NCBI GenBank assembly: GCA_002773135.1
Contig: PFCB01000018.1
Span: 558 to 36,476 of the forward strand
Direction of reading: 5' to 3'
Length of the DNA: 35,919 nucleotides
DNA from: Candidatus Magasanikbacteria bacterium CG10_big_fil_rev_8_21_14_0_10_47_10
Lineage (GTDB): Bacteria > Patescibacteriota > Patescibacteriia > Magasanikbacterales > UBA922
The first letter of the stretch is position 1; every line of letters begins with the position of its first letter. Shown here piece after piece: positions 1 through 7,836 of the stretch. The position numbers were made by a program, and so were the translations under genes. The notes below the pieces were generated by a model. It ran no database searches, had not been told where the DNA came from, and saw nothing but the letters and a program-made list of their open reading frames with translations.

Positions 1-44
1 ATCCAGAAAAGTCGTGACGCCTCAAAACGGATATATAATAAACG

Positions 45-66
45 AGTTTGACCTATTTGTCAAACT
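45..66. repeat. Inverted repeat beyond the 3D-domain gene
   Basis: Arms AGTTTGAC (45-52) and GTCAAACT (59-66) pair perfectly over 8 bp with a 6-nt loop. The repeat lies about 30 bp past the stop of the minus-strand 3D-domain gene, so it may be a weak terminator for it, but no clear T-run follows on either strand. An operator for a gene outside the window is the alternative. Confidence 0.4.
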
Positions 67-97
67 GGCCGCTTGTGGATAAATAATATACTCATCC

Positions 98-658
98 TCA
101 GTCCAAAATTTCCATGGTGAGTGTTTTCGCCCCAAAAATGCGAGCGTCATCTCTTGTCTTGAGCCATATATCAACTCTCCCGTTTCCATACCGGCTATTC
201 ATGCGATCATGGACTGTATATACGTTGTTTCCAAGTTCGGGAAAACGGACGCGAGTGCCAAAAGATAAAAAATTGGCCGCAATAACGGTTTCCTGCCCAT
301 GTTCGCAGAGATCAAATCCGTCCGCAGTGATACAAGGAGTTGCGTCCGTCTGATCCGGTGTACTGGAGTATGCCGTGGCAACCACCATAACAGTATCTAC
401 CACTACATCCGGCGGCAACGGTTCAATCCTGATCGCAAAAATGGATATAAGCACAAATATCGCCGCCACACCAAGCATGCCGCCAAGCGGAGCAAAAAAA
501 TAGTCAACCCAGCGAGTCCGAACCTGCAAAACGCCGCCCGGTGTCCGTTTCCGTGTTGAAACAGGACAGCGCTTTCCCACCGTCTTTTTCACAGATGCCT
601 TTTGCCGTGCTTTGACAGGCGTGCGCTTTGTAGTTTTTGTTTTCTTTTGGGTTGGCAT
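98..658 (-). CDS. Membrane-anchored 3D-domain protein
   Basis: This 186-residue protein has a Lys/Arg-rich cytoplasmic N-terminus (about residues 1-45), one hydrophobic anchor near residues 55-75 (GMLGVAAIFVLISIFAI), and an extracytoplasmic 3D domain. The domain shows the start ATAYSS, the central segment ITADG and the signature DRMNSRYGNGRVDIW with its spaced aspartates. 3D domains belong to the double-psi beta-barrel group seen in lytic transglycosylases and YabE/YuiC-like proteins, so a role in peptidoglycan remodelling is likely. There is no Rpf-type G5 or LysM partner domain. The start at 658 is preferred over longer in-frame starts because an extended -10 box lies at 667-672, just upstream. 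The gene is divergent from ftsK. Family assignment is fairly sure; the activity is inferred. Confidence 0.78.
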   Translation of the reverse strand: MPTQKKTKTTKRTPVKARQKASVKKTVGKRCPVSTRKRTPGGVLQVRTRWVDYFFAPLGGMLGVAAIFVLISIFAIRIEPLPPDVVVDTVMVVATAYSSTPDQTDATPCITADGFDLCEHGQETVIAANFLSFGTRVRFPELGNNVYTVHDRMNSRYGNGRVDIWLKTRDDARIFGAKTLTMEILD

Positions 659-666
659 ACAACAAC

Positions 667-675
667 AGTATATCA
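667..675 (-). promoter_or_regulatory. Extended -10 promoter of the 3D-domain gene
   Basis: On the minus strand the sequence reads TGATATACT, an extended -10 (TGn plus TATACT at 667-672). Only 8 nt separate it from the start codon at 658, so the transcript should be leaderless or nearly so. No convincing -35 box is visible. Confidence 0.55.
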
Positions 676-717
676 TACCGACACGCGCCCTGAATACATA
701 TTGTGTACGATATATAT

Positions 718-745
718 TTGAGTCTTGCCTCCCCTGTGGTAAAAT
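718..745 (+). promoter_or_regulatory. ftsK promoter
   Basis: TTGAGT (718-723) and TAAAAT (740-745) are separated by 16 nt. The ftsK ATG is at 756, leaving a leader of only a few nucleotides and no Shine-Dalgarno sequence. Confidence 0.5.
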
Positions 746-755
746 ACTTCTATCT

Positions 756-3209
756 ATGACAAAAAGAAACTCACAGCGCCCTGCATACGATGATGCCATG
801 CTCACGCATGGTGTTATTGCTATTTTACTCATTACATTCGCTATTGTTACGGCACTGAGTTTTTTTGGGCGAGCCGGGACGGTAGGCGTCATTCTGAATG
901 AATGGATATTAAGCTTTCTGTTCGGATCAATGCGCTATTTTGTTCCGATCGTGATAGTTGTTCTGGCATGGTACATTGTCGCCGATGTTAAATATGATTA
1001 TCGCAAAACACACGGTATTGGTGCTGTTCTTTTTTTTGTGGCCACCTCCAGCGTCATTCATTTGCGGTATCCGGCGGATGAAATGTGGCTCAACGCCGTA
1101 GAGGGACGAGGGGGCGGCATTTTTGGGATGCTTGCGTGGGTTTTGCAAACGTACGTTGGCACAGTCGCCTCTTGGGTTATTTTAATCGCATCCATAGCCA
1201 TATCACTGCTGTTGCTATTCAACACGTCTATCATGCACTTATTCAAATCCGGTTCTCTTTCAGAACGGTTTGCTCCCGTACGAAAAAAGATGGAAAATGC
1301 CCGTAACGACATGGATGACGACGAGGAGACCGCAGACACTGATGAATGGGATGACGAAGATGAAGAGGAAGATGAAACAGCGCATGAGGACAATCTGATT
1401 CACGAGGACGAAACTGAGGATGAGATGGAGGAACATGATGACGCGTCTAACGAAAACGAAGATGAAGACGATGATCGCGCTGACGTCATCACAGGTAAAC
1501 AGCGGGTCACCCATAGAATTGATGTTGATATCATTCCGGCGTGGCAAAAAAATGCAGTGATCAAACCGATTCCGCCGCTTTCCTTACTGCAAAATAAGAA
1601 AGAACGTCCAAATGGCGGCGATATTAAGCAAAGTCAAAAAATTATAAAAGATACACTCCGCGAATTCCGTATCAATGTTTCCATGGAAGACGTTCGTATC
1701 GGACCGACGGTCACCCAGTTTTCTCTTAAACCGGCCAGCGGGGTAAAGCTAACGCGGATCACCGGCCTATCCAATGATCTCGCCTTGGCACTGGCCGCCC
1801 ATCCCATTCGTATAGAAGCACCCATTCCCGGAAAGGCGTTGGTTGGTATTGAAGTACCCAACCACAAAACCGCGATGGTCTCTTTGCGTGAGCTGATAGA
1901 AAGCCAAGAGTTCAAAGAGAGAAAACACGACATGATGATTGGGCTTGGAAAGGACGTCAGCGGCAAAGTATGGTTTGCAGACTTGCCACGAATGCCCCAC
2001 CTGCTTATTGCGGGTTCCACCGGTTCCGGAAAGACAGTCTGCATGAACACCATCATCACAAGTCTTTTGTATCAAAATACGGCCGAAACACTGCGCATGA
2101 TCATGATAGACCCAAAACGCGTGGAATTGACCGTATATAATGGCATCCCACACCTGCTCACACCGGTCATTACCAATGTTGGGAAAACAGTCAACGCACT
2201 GAAGTGGACTATTGCAGAAATGGATCGACGATTTGAAGTCCTTAGCCGAGCCGGGAACAGAAACATCACCAGCTATAATGAAAAGCATCCGGATCAAAAA
2301 ATGCCGCATATCCTTTTTATTATTGATGAGCTGGCAGACCTTATGGCCACCGCATCCGGCGATGTGGAAGCAGGCATTATTCGATTGGCACAAATGGCAC
2401 GAGCCGTGGGCATTCATCTGATTGTCGCAACACAACGACCCAGCGTAGATGTCATTACCGGCCTGATGAAGGCAAACATTCCCGGCCGTATTGCTTTTTC
2501 TGTGGCGTCAATTACCGACTCGCGAACTATTTTGGACACGCAAGGAGCGGATAAATTGATTGGAAAGGGAGATATGCTGCTGCTAACATCCGACTTTCCA
2601 AAACCGGTTCGCATCCAAGGCGCGTTCATTTCCGAATCCGAAACAAAACGTGTGATTAAATACTTAAAAGCGGGCGTGAAGCCAAACTACGATGAATCAA
2701 TCGTCGAAAAACAAGGCAATGGCGGAACCATGAATATGTTTGGTGGCAGCGATGACGATACTGATGACATGTTTAACGACGCAAAAAAAGAAATTATCGC
2801 GTCCGGCAAGGCCAGCGCCTCATTTTTGCAACGAAAACTAAAAATTGGATACGCCCGCGCCGCCCGTATCTTGGACGAACTTGAAGAAGCCGGTGTTATC
2901 GGGCCGGCAAAAGGGGCAAAACCCCGAGAAATATTAATGACCAACGATGAAATAGAATCGAGCATGGACGCAGGTGGCGAATATAATGTGTACCGCGATC
3001 ACGATACTGATGACGATCAAGATTGGAGCGATGATGACGAAACGGATGAGGATGACATGGAAAATCAAGACAACGAGCAAGAAGATACTGATAATTATGA
3101 GGAAGAGGATGATAGTGATGAAGATGATGAGAAAGAAGACGGTGACCCGGAGGAAGAGGAAGAGGGCGACGACGACGACGAAAAAAAATTAAATGCTTTT
3201 GAAACATGA
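756..3209 (+). CDS. ftsK: DNA translocase FtsK/SpoIIIE
   Basis: An 817-residue septal DNA pump that would drive chromosome segregation at division. The N-terminus has several membrane helices (about residues 12-165). A very acidic linker follows (about 180-250), then the RecA-like motor with Walker A GSTGSGKT near residue 420 and a Walker B region ending IIDELADL. A winged-helix gamma domain lies at about 670-730 (ASASFLQRKLKIGYARAARI), which in the family reads polar KOPS sequences. Unusually, about 70 residues of almost pure Asp/Glu follow the gamma domain, where most homologues end. The start at 756 is chosen over an upstream in-frame ATG because the promoter lies at 718-745. The stop overlaps the next gene by 4 bp (ATGA). 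Confidence 0.95.
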   Translation: MTKRNSQRPAYDDAMLTHGVIAILLITFAIVTALSFFGRAGTVGVILNEWILSFLFGSMRYFVPIVIVVLAWYIVADVKYDYRKTHGIGAVLFFVATSSVIHLRYPADEMWLNAVEGRGGGIFGMLAWVLQTYVGTVASWVILIASIAISLLLLFNTSIMHLFKSGSLSERFAPVRKKMENARNDMDDDEETADTDEWDDEDEEEDETAHEDNLIHEDETEDEMEEHDDASNENEDEDDDRADVITGKQRVTHRIDVDIIPAWQKNAVIKPIPPLSLLQNKKERPNGGDIKQSQKIIKDTLREFRINVSMEDVRIGPTVTQFSLKPASGVKLTRITGLSNDLALALAAHPIRIEAPIPGKALVGIEVPNHKTAMVSLRELIESQEFKERKHDMMIGLGKDVSGKVWFADLPRMPHLLIAGSTGSGKTVCMNTIITSLLYQNTAETLRMIMIDPKRVELTVYNGIPHLLTPVITNVGKTVNALKWTIAEMDRRFEVLSRAGNRNITSYNEKHPDQKMPHILFIIDELADLMATASGDVEAGIIRLAQMARAVGIHLIVATQRPSVDVITGLMKANIPGRIAFSVASITDSRTILDTQGADKLIGKGDMLLLTSDFPKPVRIQGAFISESETKRVIKYLKAGVKPNYDESIVEKQGNGGTMNMFGGSDDDTDDMFNDAKKEIIASGKASASFLQRKLKIGYARAARILDELEEAGVIGPAKGAKPREILMTNDEIESSMDAGGEYNVYRDHDTDDDQDWSDDDETDEDDMENQDNEQEDTDNYEEEDDSDEDDEKEDGDPEEEEEGDDDDEKKLNAFET

Positions 3210-3910
3210 AATTGATGACAAAACAACTGAACCCGACCAAACGAGTGTGTTTGCGTCTGCAAGAAGCCCGAGAGCACTCCGGGGTCAGCCTTCAGGAACT
3301 GTCAAAACGAATGCGTTTGAGCCAAGATCACATTGTCGCGCTTGAAGAATGCCGCTTTGACGAGATCCCATTCGCCCCTGTCTACCAAAAAAATATTATC
3401 AAATCCTATATGACGAACTTGGGACTTGACCCTGATTCGTTTGTTGATCAATTTGTATGCGAAGAAGCCAATAGGATGGAGGAAACACCCACACGCGGCA
3501 GAAAAAAACAACAGGGCTTTGACAGCACCCATGTACCATTGCTCCTCAAATTGAGCGGCATTTCGGTTGTAGTCATCTCGATTTTGGGATACTTGATGAT
3601 ACAAGTACGACACATCGTGGAGCCGCCCAATCTCGTCATTTACAGCCCGACTGACGGACTTATAACCCACGAGCAGGTCATCGTAGTGCATGGAAAAACC
3701 GATAGCGAAGCAAGCATCCAAATTAATGGTCAACGTATTCCCAATAGTGAATCCGGTTTTTTTGAGCAATCGATACCACTCAACGAGGGAGTAAACACCA
3801 TCATGTTTATGGCTCAAAAAAAACACGGAAAGCAAACATTACACACAAGTCACATCATTTATAAAAAGGACTCCTCCATTTCCGCACTCCCTTTTGCCGC
3901 TCCGCTCTAA
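3206..3910 (+). CDS. RodZ-like HTH membrane protein
   Basis: A 234-residue protein. An N-terminal HTH_25-type helix-turn-helix (about residues 12-80; LQEAREHSGVSLQELSKRM, then LSQDHIVALEECRFDEIP) matches RodZ-like proteins. One membrane helix follows at about 113-131 (ISVVVISILGYLMIQV), and then an extracytoplasmic beta-rich domain (about 140-225) like the Ig-like or glucodextranase-B modules found after such anchors. RodZ links MreB to the wall machinery; whether this protein does so is unknown, since no mreB lies nearby. Its ATG overlaps the ftsK stop by 4 bp, so it is probably translated by coupling to ftsK and may act in division or envelope assembly. Confidence 0.75.
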   Translation: MKLMTKQLNPTKRVCLRLQEAREHSGVSLQELSKRMRLSQDHIVALEECRFDEIPFAPVYQKNIIKSYMTNLGLDPDSFVDQFVCEEANRMEETPTRGRKKQQGFDSTHVPLLLKLSGISVVVISILGYLMIQVRHIVEPPNLVIYSPTDGLITHEQVIVVHGKTDSEASIQINGQRIPNSESGFFEQSIPLNEGVNTIMFMAQKKHGKQTLHTSHIIYKKDSSISALPFAAPL

Positions 3911-3959
3911 ACAGTGCCATAAACAATTGCCGGAGCTGTTTGATCAGAGGAGAACAACC

Positions 3960-3980
3960 GCCCACACGGGCTTTTTTTTA
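3960..3980 (+). terminator. Terminator after ftsK-HTH operon
   Basis: A short hairpin, GCCC (3960-3963) and GGGC (3968-3971) with loop ACAC, is followed at once by eight T residues. The stem is short, but the position 50 bp after the stop codon fits an intrinsic terminator. Confidence 0.6.
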
Positions 3981-4038
3981 TGTTTGACAGACAGCGCCAA
4001 AAACCGTACCCTACAGTGACAGAAAGGAGGGGGGCGCC

Positions 4039-4101
4039 GTGATTTTTTTAATTTTTACCGCACGGCAACATGTATTTCAGTCGCGCCTGTCGATAATATA
4101 A
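4039..4101 (+). CDS. Possible 20-residue leader peptide upstream of recA
   Basis: A GTG start at 4039 opens a 20-codon frame ending in TAA just before recA. An AAAGGAGG sequence (4023-4030), which would be a strong Shine-Dalgarno, lies 8 nt upstream. Such sequences are nearly absent before the other genes here. A possible upstream promoter is TTGACA (3983-3988) with a poor -10 (TACCCT) 17 nt later. The predicted peptide begins VIFLIFTARQ. The frame stops 7 nt before the recA ATG and overlaps recA's -10 box, so it could affect recA expression. Chance is a real alternative. Confidence 0.25.
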   Translation: MIFLIFTARQHVFQSRLSII

Positions 4102-4102
4102 T
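4097..4102 (+). promoter_or_regulatory. recA -10 box, leaderless start
   Basis: A consensus TATAAT ends 6 nt before the recA ATG at 4109, so the expected transcription start coincides with the start codon. The -35 region is weak (TTTCAG at 4075-4080, 16 nt upstream). No LexA-type operator was recognised. Confidence 0.6.
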
Positions 4103-4108
4103 TAGAGT

Positions 4109-5176
4109 ATGCCTACACGATCCGAGGAAACAAACGCAAAACACCAGGCTGCGCAAACAGCAATAGATCAGATAAAACAACGGTTTGGGGATGGTGCGAT
4201 CATGAAATTTGGCGAAGCGAAAGCAAGCCAAGTAGACGCGGTTCCAACAGGGTGCATCTCACTTGATATTGCGCTGGGAGTTGGCGGCGTTCCACGAGGC
4301 CGCGTCATAGAGATCTTTGGTCCTGAAGCCAGTGGAAAGACAACCCTTGCACAGCATGTGGTCGCCGAAGTGCAAAAAGAAGGTGGTATTGCCGCATTTA
4401 TTGATGCGGAGCACGCGCTTGACCCTGATTACGCCCAAAAAATAGGGGTCGATGTCAATAACTTATTGATCTCACAACCGGATACCGGGGAGCAAGCACT
4501 TGAAATATTAGAAACTCTTGTCCGGTCAAACGCAGTGGACGTGGTGGTCATTGACTCGGTAGCCGCGCTGGTGCCAAAAGCTGAAATAGAAGGAAACATG
4601 GGTGACGCGCACATGGGACTTCAGGCTCGACTCATGAGTCAGGCCCTCCGAAAACTGACCGGTATTGTTAGCAAGACAAAAACAGTCGTCATCTTTATTA
4701 ATCAAACACGACAAAAAATAGGAGTGTTCTTTGGCAACCCGGAGACAACACCCGGCGGAAACGCGTTAAAATTTTATTGCTCCATTCGTGTAGAAGTCCG
4801 TCGCAGCGCCCAGATAAAACAGGCGGATAAAATAATTGGAAATCGCGTAAAAGTAAAAATCGTAAAAAATAAAGTGGCTGCGCCATTTCGCACAACGGAA
4901 TTTGATATCATGTACAACGAAGGCATCTCTATTTCCGGCGACACGCTCGATACGGGCGTTGAACACAAAGTCATACACAAATCCGGAAACAGCTACGAAT
5001 TCGACGGCGAAAAGCTTGGGGTAGGCAGAGAAAAAGCAAAGCAATTTTTGCGGGACAACCCCATTATCATGCAAACCATACGAGAAAAAATCTGGGAGGC
5101 AGCCACACATGGTGACGCCCCCGAGCAGGAGCAAAGGAAACCGGGCAATAAAGAAGATGTTGAAGAAGATATCTAG
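4109..5176 (+). CDS. recA: Recombinase RecA
   Basis: A 355-residue recombinase that forms ATP-dependent filaments on single-stranded DNA for homologous recombination and SOS signalling. Walker A GPEASGKT is at about residue 71. Walker B lies in [14 protein letters not shown], and the L2 DNA-binding loop region in [15 protein letters not shown]. Length and motif order are those of ordinary bacterial RecA, and the C-terminus is acidic as usual. The gene stands alone between two terminators. The ATG follows a consensus -10 by 6 nt with no Shine-Dalgarno directly before it, so translation is probably from a leaderless mRNA. Confidence 0.98.
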   Translation: MPTRSEETNAKHQAAQTAIDQIKQRFGDGAIMKFGEAKASQVDAVPTGCISLDIALGVGGVPRGRVIEIFGPEASGKTTLAQHVVAEVQKEGGIAAFIDAEHALDPDYAQKIGVDVNNLLISQPDTGEQALEILETLVRSNAVDVVVIDSVAALVPKAEIEGNMGDAHMGLQARLMSQALRKLTGIVSKTKTVVIFINQTRQKIGVFFGNPETTPGGNALKFYCSIRVEVRRSAQIKQADKIIGNRVKVKIVKNKVAAPFRTTEFDIMYNEGISISGDTLDTGVEHKVIHKSGNSYEFDGEKLGVGREKAKQFLRDNPIIMQTIREKIWEAATHGDAPEQEQRKPGNKEDVEEDI

Positions 5177-5194
5177 ATCATATACTTTCAATGT

Positions 5195-5225
5195 AAAAGT
5201 GACGCAAAAAAAGCGTCACTTTTTT
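5195..5225 (+). terminator. recA terminator
   Basis: A 10-bp perfect stem, AAAGTGACGC (5196-5205) and GCGTCACTTT (5213-5222), with an A7 loop, continues into a T-run. It is a classic intrinsic terminator about 20 bp after the recA stop. Confidence 0.9.
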
Positions 5226-5234
5226 GTTTACTTG

Positions 5235-5243
5235 TGGTATACT
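5235..5243 (+). promoter_or_regulatory. Extended -10 promoter of the DUF1003 gene
   Basis: TGGTATACT (5235-5243) is an extended -10 box. The chosen start codon at 5254 is 10 nt further on, so the leader is at most a few nucleotides. A longer in-frame start at 5224 would lie upstream of the promoter and is rejected. Confidence 0.55.
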
Positions 5244-5253
5244 AGAATATAAT

Positions 5254-5808
5254 ATGCCTGACACAACGCAATCACAGACAAATAAAAATGGATCAACATC
5301 ACCCAAAAACAAAATGACATTTTCGCAGCGATCAGCGGATCGCCTGACGTCGTTTATGGGGAGCTGGACATTTATACTGCTTTTTTGTGCGTTTCTCGTT
5401 ATCTGGATGGCCATCAATGCCGTCGCCTGGGCCAACCAATGGGATCCATACCCGTTTATTCTACTCAACCTGGTTCTTTCCACCTTGGCGGCAACACAAG
5501 CTCCCATTATCATGATGAGCCAAAACAGACAAGCGGAAAGAGACCGGCAGCAAGCACAGTATGATTACGCGGTCAACAGAAAAGCAGAGCGAGAAATCCA
5601 AGACATGCAAAAGGAGCTGAAATCAATTCAACAACAGTTAAAGAAGACTGATAAAGATCGACAAATCATTCTTAATGATTACGCTGCTGACAAAAAATCG
5701 GGGCGGCAAATGGAAAATATATTAAAGGAACTTGAATCAATAAAACGATTACTTCGAAAAACAAAGGACGAGGAAATAAAAGAGATAAAGAAAAAGAGAA
5801 AAAAGTAG
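5254..5808 (+). CDS. DUF1003 membrane protein with coiled-coil tail
   Basis: A 184-residue protein of the DUF1003 family. It has the typical beginning (RSADRLTSFMGSWTFILLF), two membrane helices at about residues 33-53 and 66-87, and the family's TQAPIIMMSQNRQAERDR segment after the second helix. The rest (about 100-184) is highly charged and heptad-like and would form a cytoplasmic coiled coil. The biochemical role of DUF1003 proteins is not established. The gene is a single transcription unit between the recA terminator and a bidirectional terminator. Confidence 0.82.
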   Translation: MPDTTQSQTNKNGSTSPKNKMTFSQRSADRLTSFMGSWTFILLFCAFLVIWMAINAVAWANQWDPYPFILLNLVLSTLAATQAPIIMMSQNRQAERDRQQAQYDYAVNRKAEREIQDMQKELKSIQQQLKKTDKDRQIILNDYAADKKSGRQMENILKELESIKRLLRKTKDEEIKEIKKKRKK

Positions 5809-5816
5809 CATACAAA

Positions 5817-5845
5817 AAAACCTCCGAACATACGGAGGTTTTTAA
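5817..5845. terminator. Bidirectional terminator
   Basis: The stem AAACCTCCG (5818-5826) and CGGAGGTTT (5833-5841) has loop AACATA, with an A-run on one side and a T-run on the other. It therefore works in both directions, between the convergent DUF1003 and SpoIID-domain genes. Confidence 0.9.
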
Positions 5846-5849
5846 ATTT

Positions 5850-7757
5850 TTATCGATACATTGTTTCTACCTGCGTCCCGGAATAGTAATAGGTCAACAA
5901 TTGGTCACTCGTCCACCCATCATTTTTTGCGCGGAGCGCGGCGTCGCGCTGACTCATGCCCACTCCATGACCAAACCGGCTACGGCCGGCATCATATTTG
6001 GCGACAATGGAAACCAACCACGACTTTTCTGACCCACCCCAAACGCTGCTCCAACTGCGCGTTTTCCCATCAGAATTTCCAAAATAGGGTGTCATAACAA
6101 CGGTTCCTTGATATGTGACCATCTGGCCACGAGTTGCTTTGGCGGCGGATTTCACATCAACTAAATATTTTGACACATCGTCCCCCAAATACAGCTGATC
6201 GTAGGTGCTCCCCAAAACATCAAAAAACGGATACTTTCCCCTGCTGGTGTACGCATAGGTTCTGGCGGCAACTAAATTTGCTTTTACCGCTTCTGACGCG
6301 ATGCCCTTTCCTGTCTCTGCAATTCCTTCCACGTAATCCTCCAGCAGAACATCATTGACCACATACAGTTCATTATCAACCTGCCCTATTCGAAATTCAT
6401 ACGCACCACGATACCGCAAAAATTCACTTGGCCCCACCCATGCCACTTTTCTGTCCTTTAGTCCTTTCATTACAGTAAACACCGCATGCGGATTATTGAC
6501 AGGGACAAAACGGAAATACGCAGCCGACGTATAGGTGATACCGGCGGCTCTGAGAATATAGCCGTCTCCTGTGTGCGTAATAATGGCAATGCTGCTCTTT
6601 GGTAAAAGCCCTACTTCATTATCAATATCGTAAATACGGTAGTCATCATCATAGGAAACAATTTGTACGGTTGATCCTTCTGCAGCCAGTCCAACGCGTA
6701 TACGAGGTTCTGCGCTCAGGCGGACAGACGGCGGCGTCACGGAAGTATCAGTTGAAAAAGTTGGAGGAGCATAATTGTATGGTGCGTTTTCGGTGACGTG
6801 CACGTTGACGTGTGTTTGCGATCCTTCTATTTCACTACCGTCTGATGCCAAGAAAAAACTCAACACATAATCACCTTTTTGGCTGGGGGCACGGAATGTA
6901 AACTCCTCACGAAATATTTCTTCCGGAGTCACAAGCTTCTCCTGTGTTTTTACCGTCGTACTCCCCTGCCAATTGGTGTCGGCAAATGAAATATCAGAAC
7001 CAACTGATGCCAGGCTGGCAGATGGGGCGGCATGCAATGTATAGTTGCGCCATGGCTGTCCGCCCTTATTGCGATACACAAGGATAAACGGGACAGCGTC
7101 ACCACCGTGAACTGTCACCTCTTTTGCTTTTTGTGTAATGATCCGTGCCACCGGCTTTGATTCGGCAACAGGTGAAGCAACAGCATCGCTCCCCGGAGGC
7201 GGCGTGCTGACGGCGGGAAGTGGAGCCGCGGATGAAGCAGGGACAACGGTAATATCAAAATAAAAATAGCCGCCCTTGATCCATGACCAATTTTCAGCGG
7301 CAAGATAAAATTCTTCTTTATATGTCCCCGGTGTTGTCGGTGCGGTTAACTGAATCGCTAGCTCTGCGATTTCTCCCGGCTTTGTATCCTTTACAATGGA
7401 GGCTGTTTGTTTTGCGCTCAACCAATTGCTGCCTTTGAACGCGGAATTTCTATCACGCGGTTCCATGGTGTAGGCAGATACGTGCTTATACCCGTCTTTG
7501 TGCGCATTGAGTGACAACAATGGCTGTGTCCCTGTATTTTTGAATCGCACTGTCACTGTTTGCGTTTTCCCTGCCTCAATTCGGATAGGATCCGGAATAC
7601 TTTGCGAAACATACTGTACCGACAAACCGGAATCACGAATCGTCAGCTTTGGGTCTGCTGCCTGCGCTGTGCCGACAAGAATGCCAGAGGCTGTGAGCGA
7701 AAAAAAAGCAATTACAAATGCCTTTATCAGTACTGATTTTGTATAGTGATACATCAT
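5850..7757 (-). CDS. Secreted SpoIID/LytB-domain protein
   Basis: A protein of about 635 residues with a signal peptide near residues 7-34 (FSLTASGILVGTAQA). Two Ig-like, NEAR/CARDB-type beta domains follow (about 35-175 and 205-320), joined by a Pro/Ser/Ala linker. The C-terminal half carries a SpoIID domain, shown by YVEGIAETGKGIASEAVKAN, ARTYAYT, YFGNSDGKTRSWSSVWGG and the terminal GHGVGMSQRDA motif. SpoIID proteins are lytic transglycosylases or amidase enhancers acting on peptidoglycan, so a role in envelope remodelling is likely even though no sporulation is implied. The start is placed at 7757 (MMYHY) because the first in-frame ATG, at 7772, overlaps the -10 box. Confidence 0.88.
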   Translation of the reverse strand: MMYHYTKSVLIKAFVIAFFSLTASGILVGTAQAADPKLTIRDSGLSVQYVSQSIPDPIRIEAGKTQTVTVRFKNTGTQPLLSLNAHKDGYKHVSAYTMEPRDRNSAFKGSNWLSAKQTASIVKDTKPGEIAELAIQLTAPTTPGTYKEEFYLAAENWSWIKGGYFYFDITVVPASSAAPLPAVSTPPPGSDAVASPVAESKPVARIITQKAKEVTVHGGDAVPFILVYRNKGGQPWRNYTLHAAPSASLASVGSDISFADTNWQGSTTVKTQEKLVTPEEIFREEFTFRAPSQKGDYVLSFFLASDGSEIEGSQTHVNVHVTENAPYNYAPPTFSTDTSVTPPSVRLSAEPRIRVGLAAEGSTVQIVSYDDDYRIYDIDNEVGLLPKSSIAIITHTGDGYILRAAGITYTSAAYFRFVPVNNPHAVFTVMKGLKDRKVAWVGPSEFLRYRGAYEFRIGQVDNELYVVNDVLLEDYVEGIAETGKGIASEAVKANLVAARTYAYTSRGKYPFFDVLGSTYDQLYLGDDVSKYLVDVKSAAKATRGQMVTYQGTVVMTPYFGNSDGKTRSWSSVWGGSEKSWLVSIVAKYDAGRSRFGHGVGMSQRDAALRAKNDGWTSDQLLTYYYSGTQVETMYR

Positions 7758-7770
7758 ATTCTTTGACTCC

Positions 7771-7800
7771 ATTATAGCAGATACATCAATGAGTTTTCAA
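7771..7800 (-). promoter_or_regulatory. Promoter of the SpoIID-domain gene
   Basis: On the minus strand TTGAAA (7795-7800) and a consensus TATAAT (7771-7776) are separated by 18 nt. The expected transcription start is near 7764, only 7 nt before the chosen ATG. Confidence 0.7.
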
Positions 7801-7813
7801 CACACTTGAGACA

Positions 7814-7822
7814 TGGTATATT
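7814..7822 (+). promoter_or_regulatory. Extended -10 promoter of the flippase gene
   Basis: TGGTATATT is an extended -10 box with TATATT at 7817-7822. It lies 14 nt before the start codon at 7837 and is divergent from the SpoIID-gene promoter about 20 bp away. Confidence 0.5.
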
Positions 7823-7836
7823 ACGCCGGAACACAT

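Noticed and set aside
612-755. Longer ftsK start at 612
   Set aside because: That extension would cover the divergent 3D-domain gene start and both promoters, and its sequence is not like an FtsK N-terminus.
756-3209. UGA recoded as an amino acid (SR1/Gracilibacteria code)
   Set aside because: Several clear genes end at TGA at the expected place (ftsK, PfkB kinase), so the standard bacterial code applies.
3095-3277. Serine-run ORFs on the minus strand opposite the FtsK tail
   Set aside because: They are shadows of the Asp/Glu codon runs.
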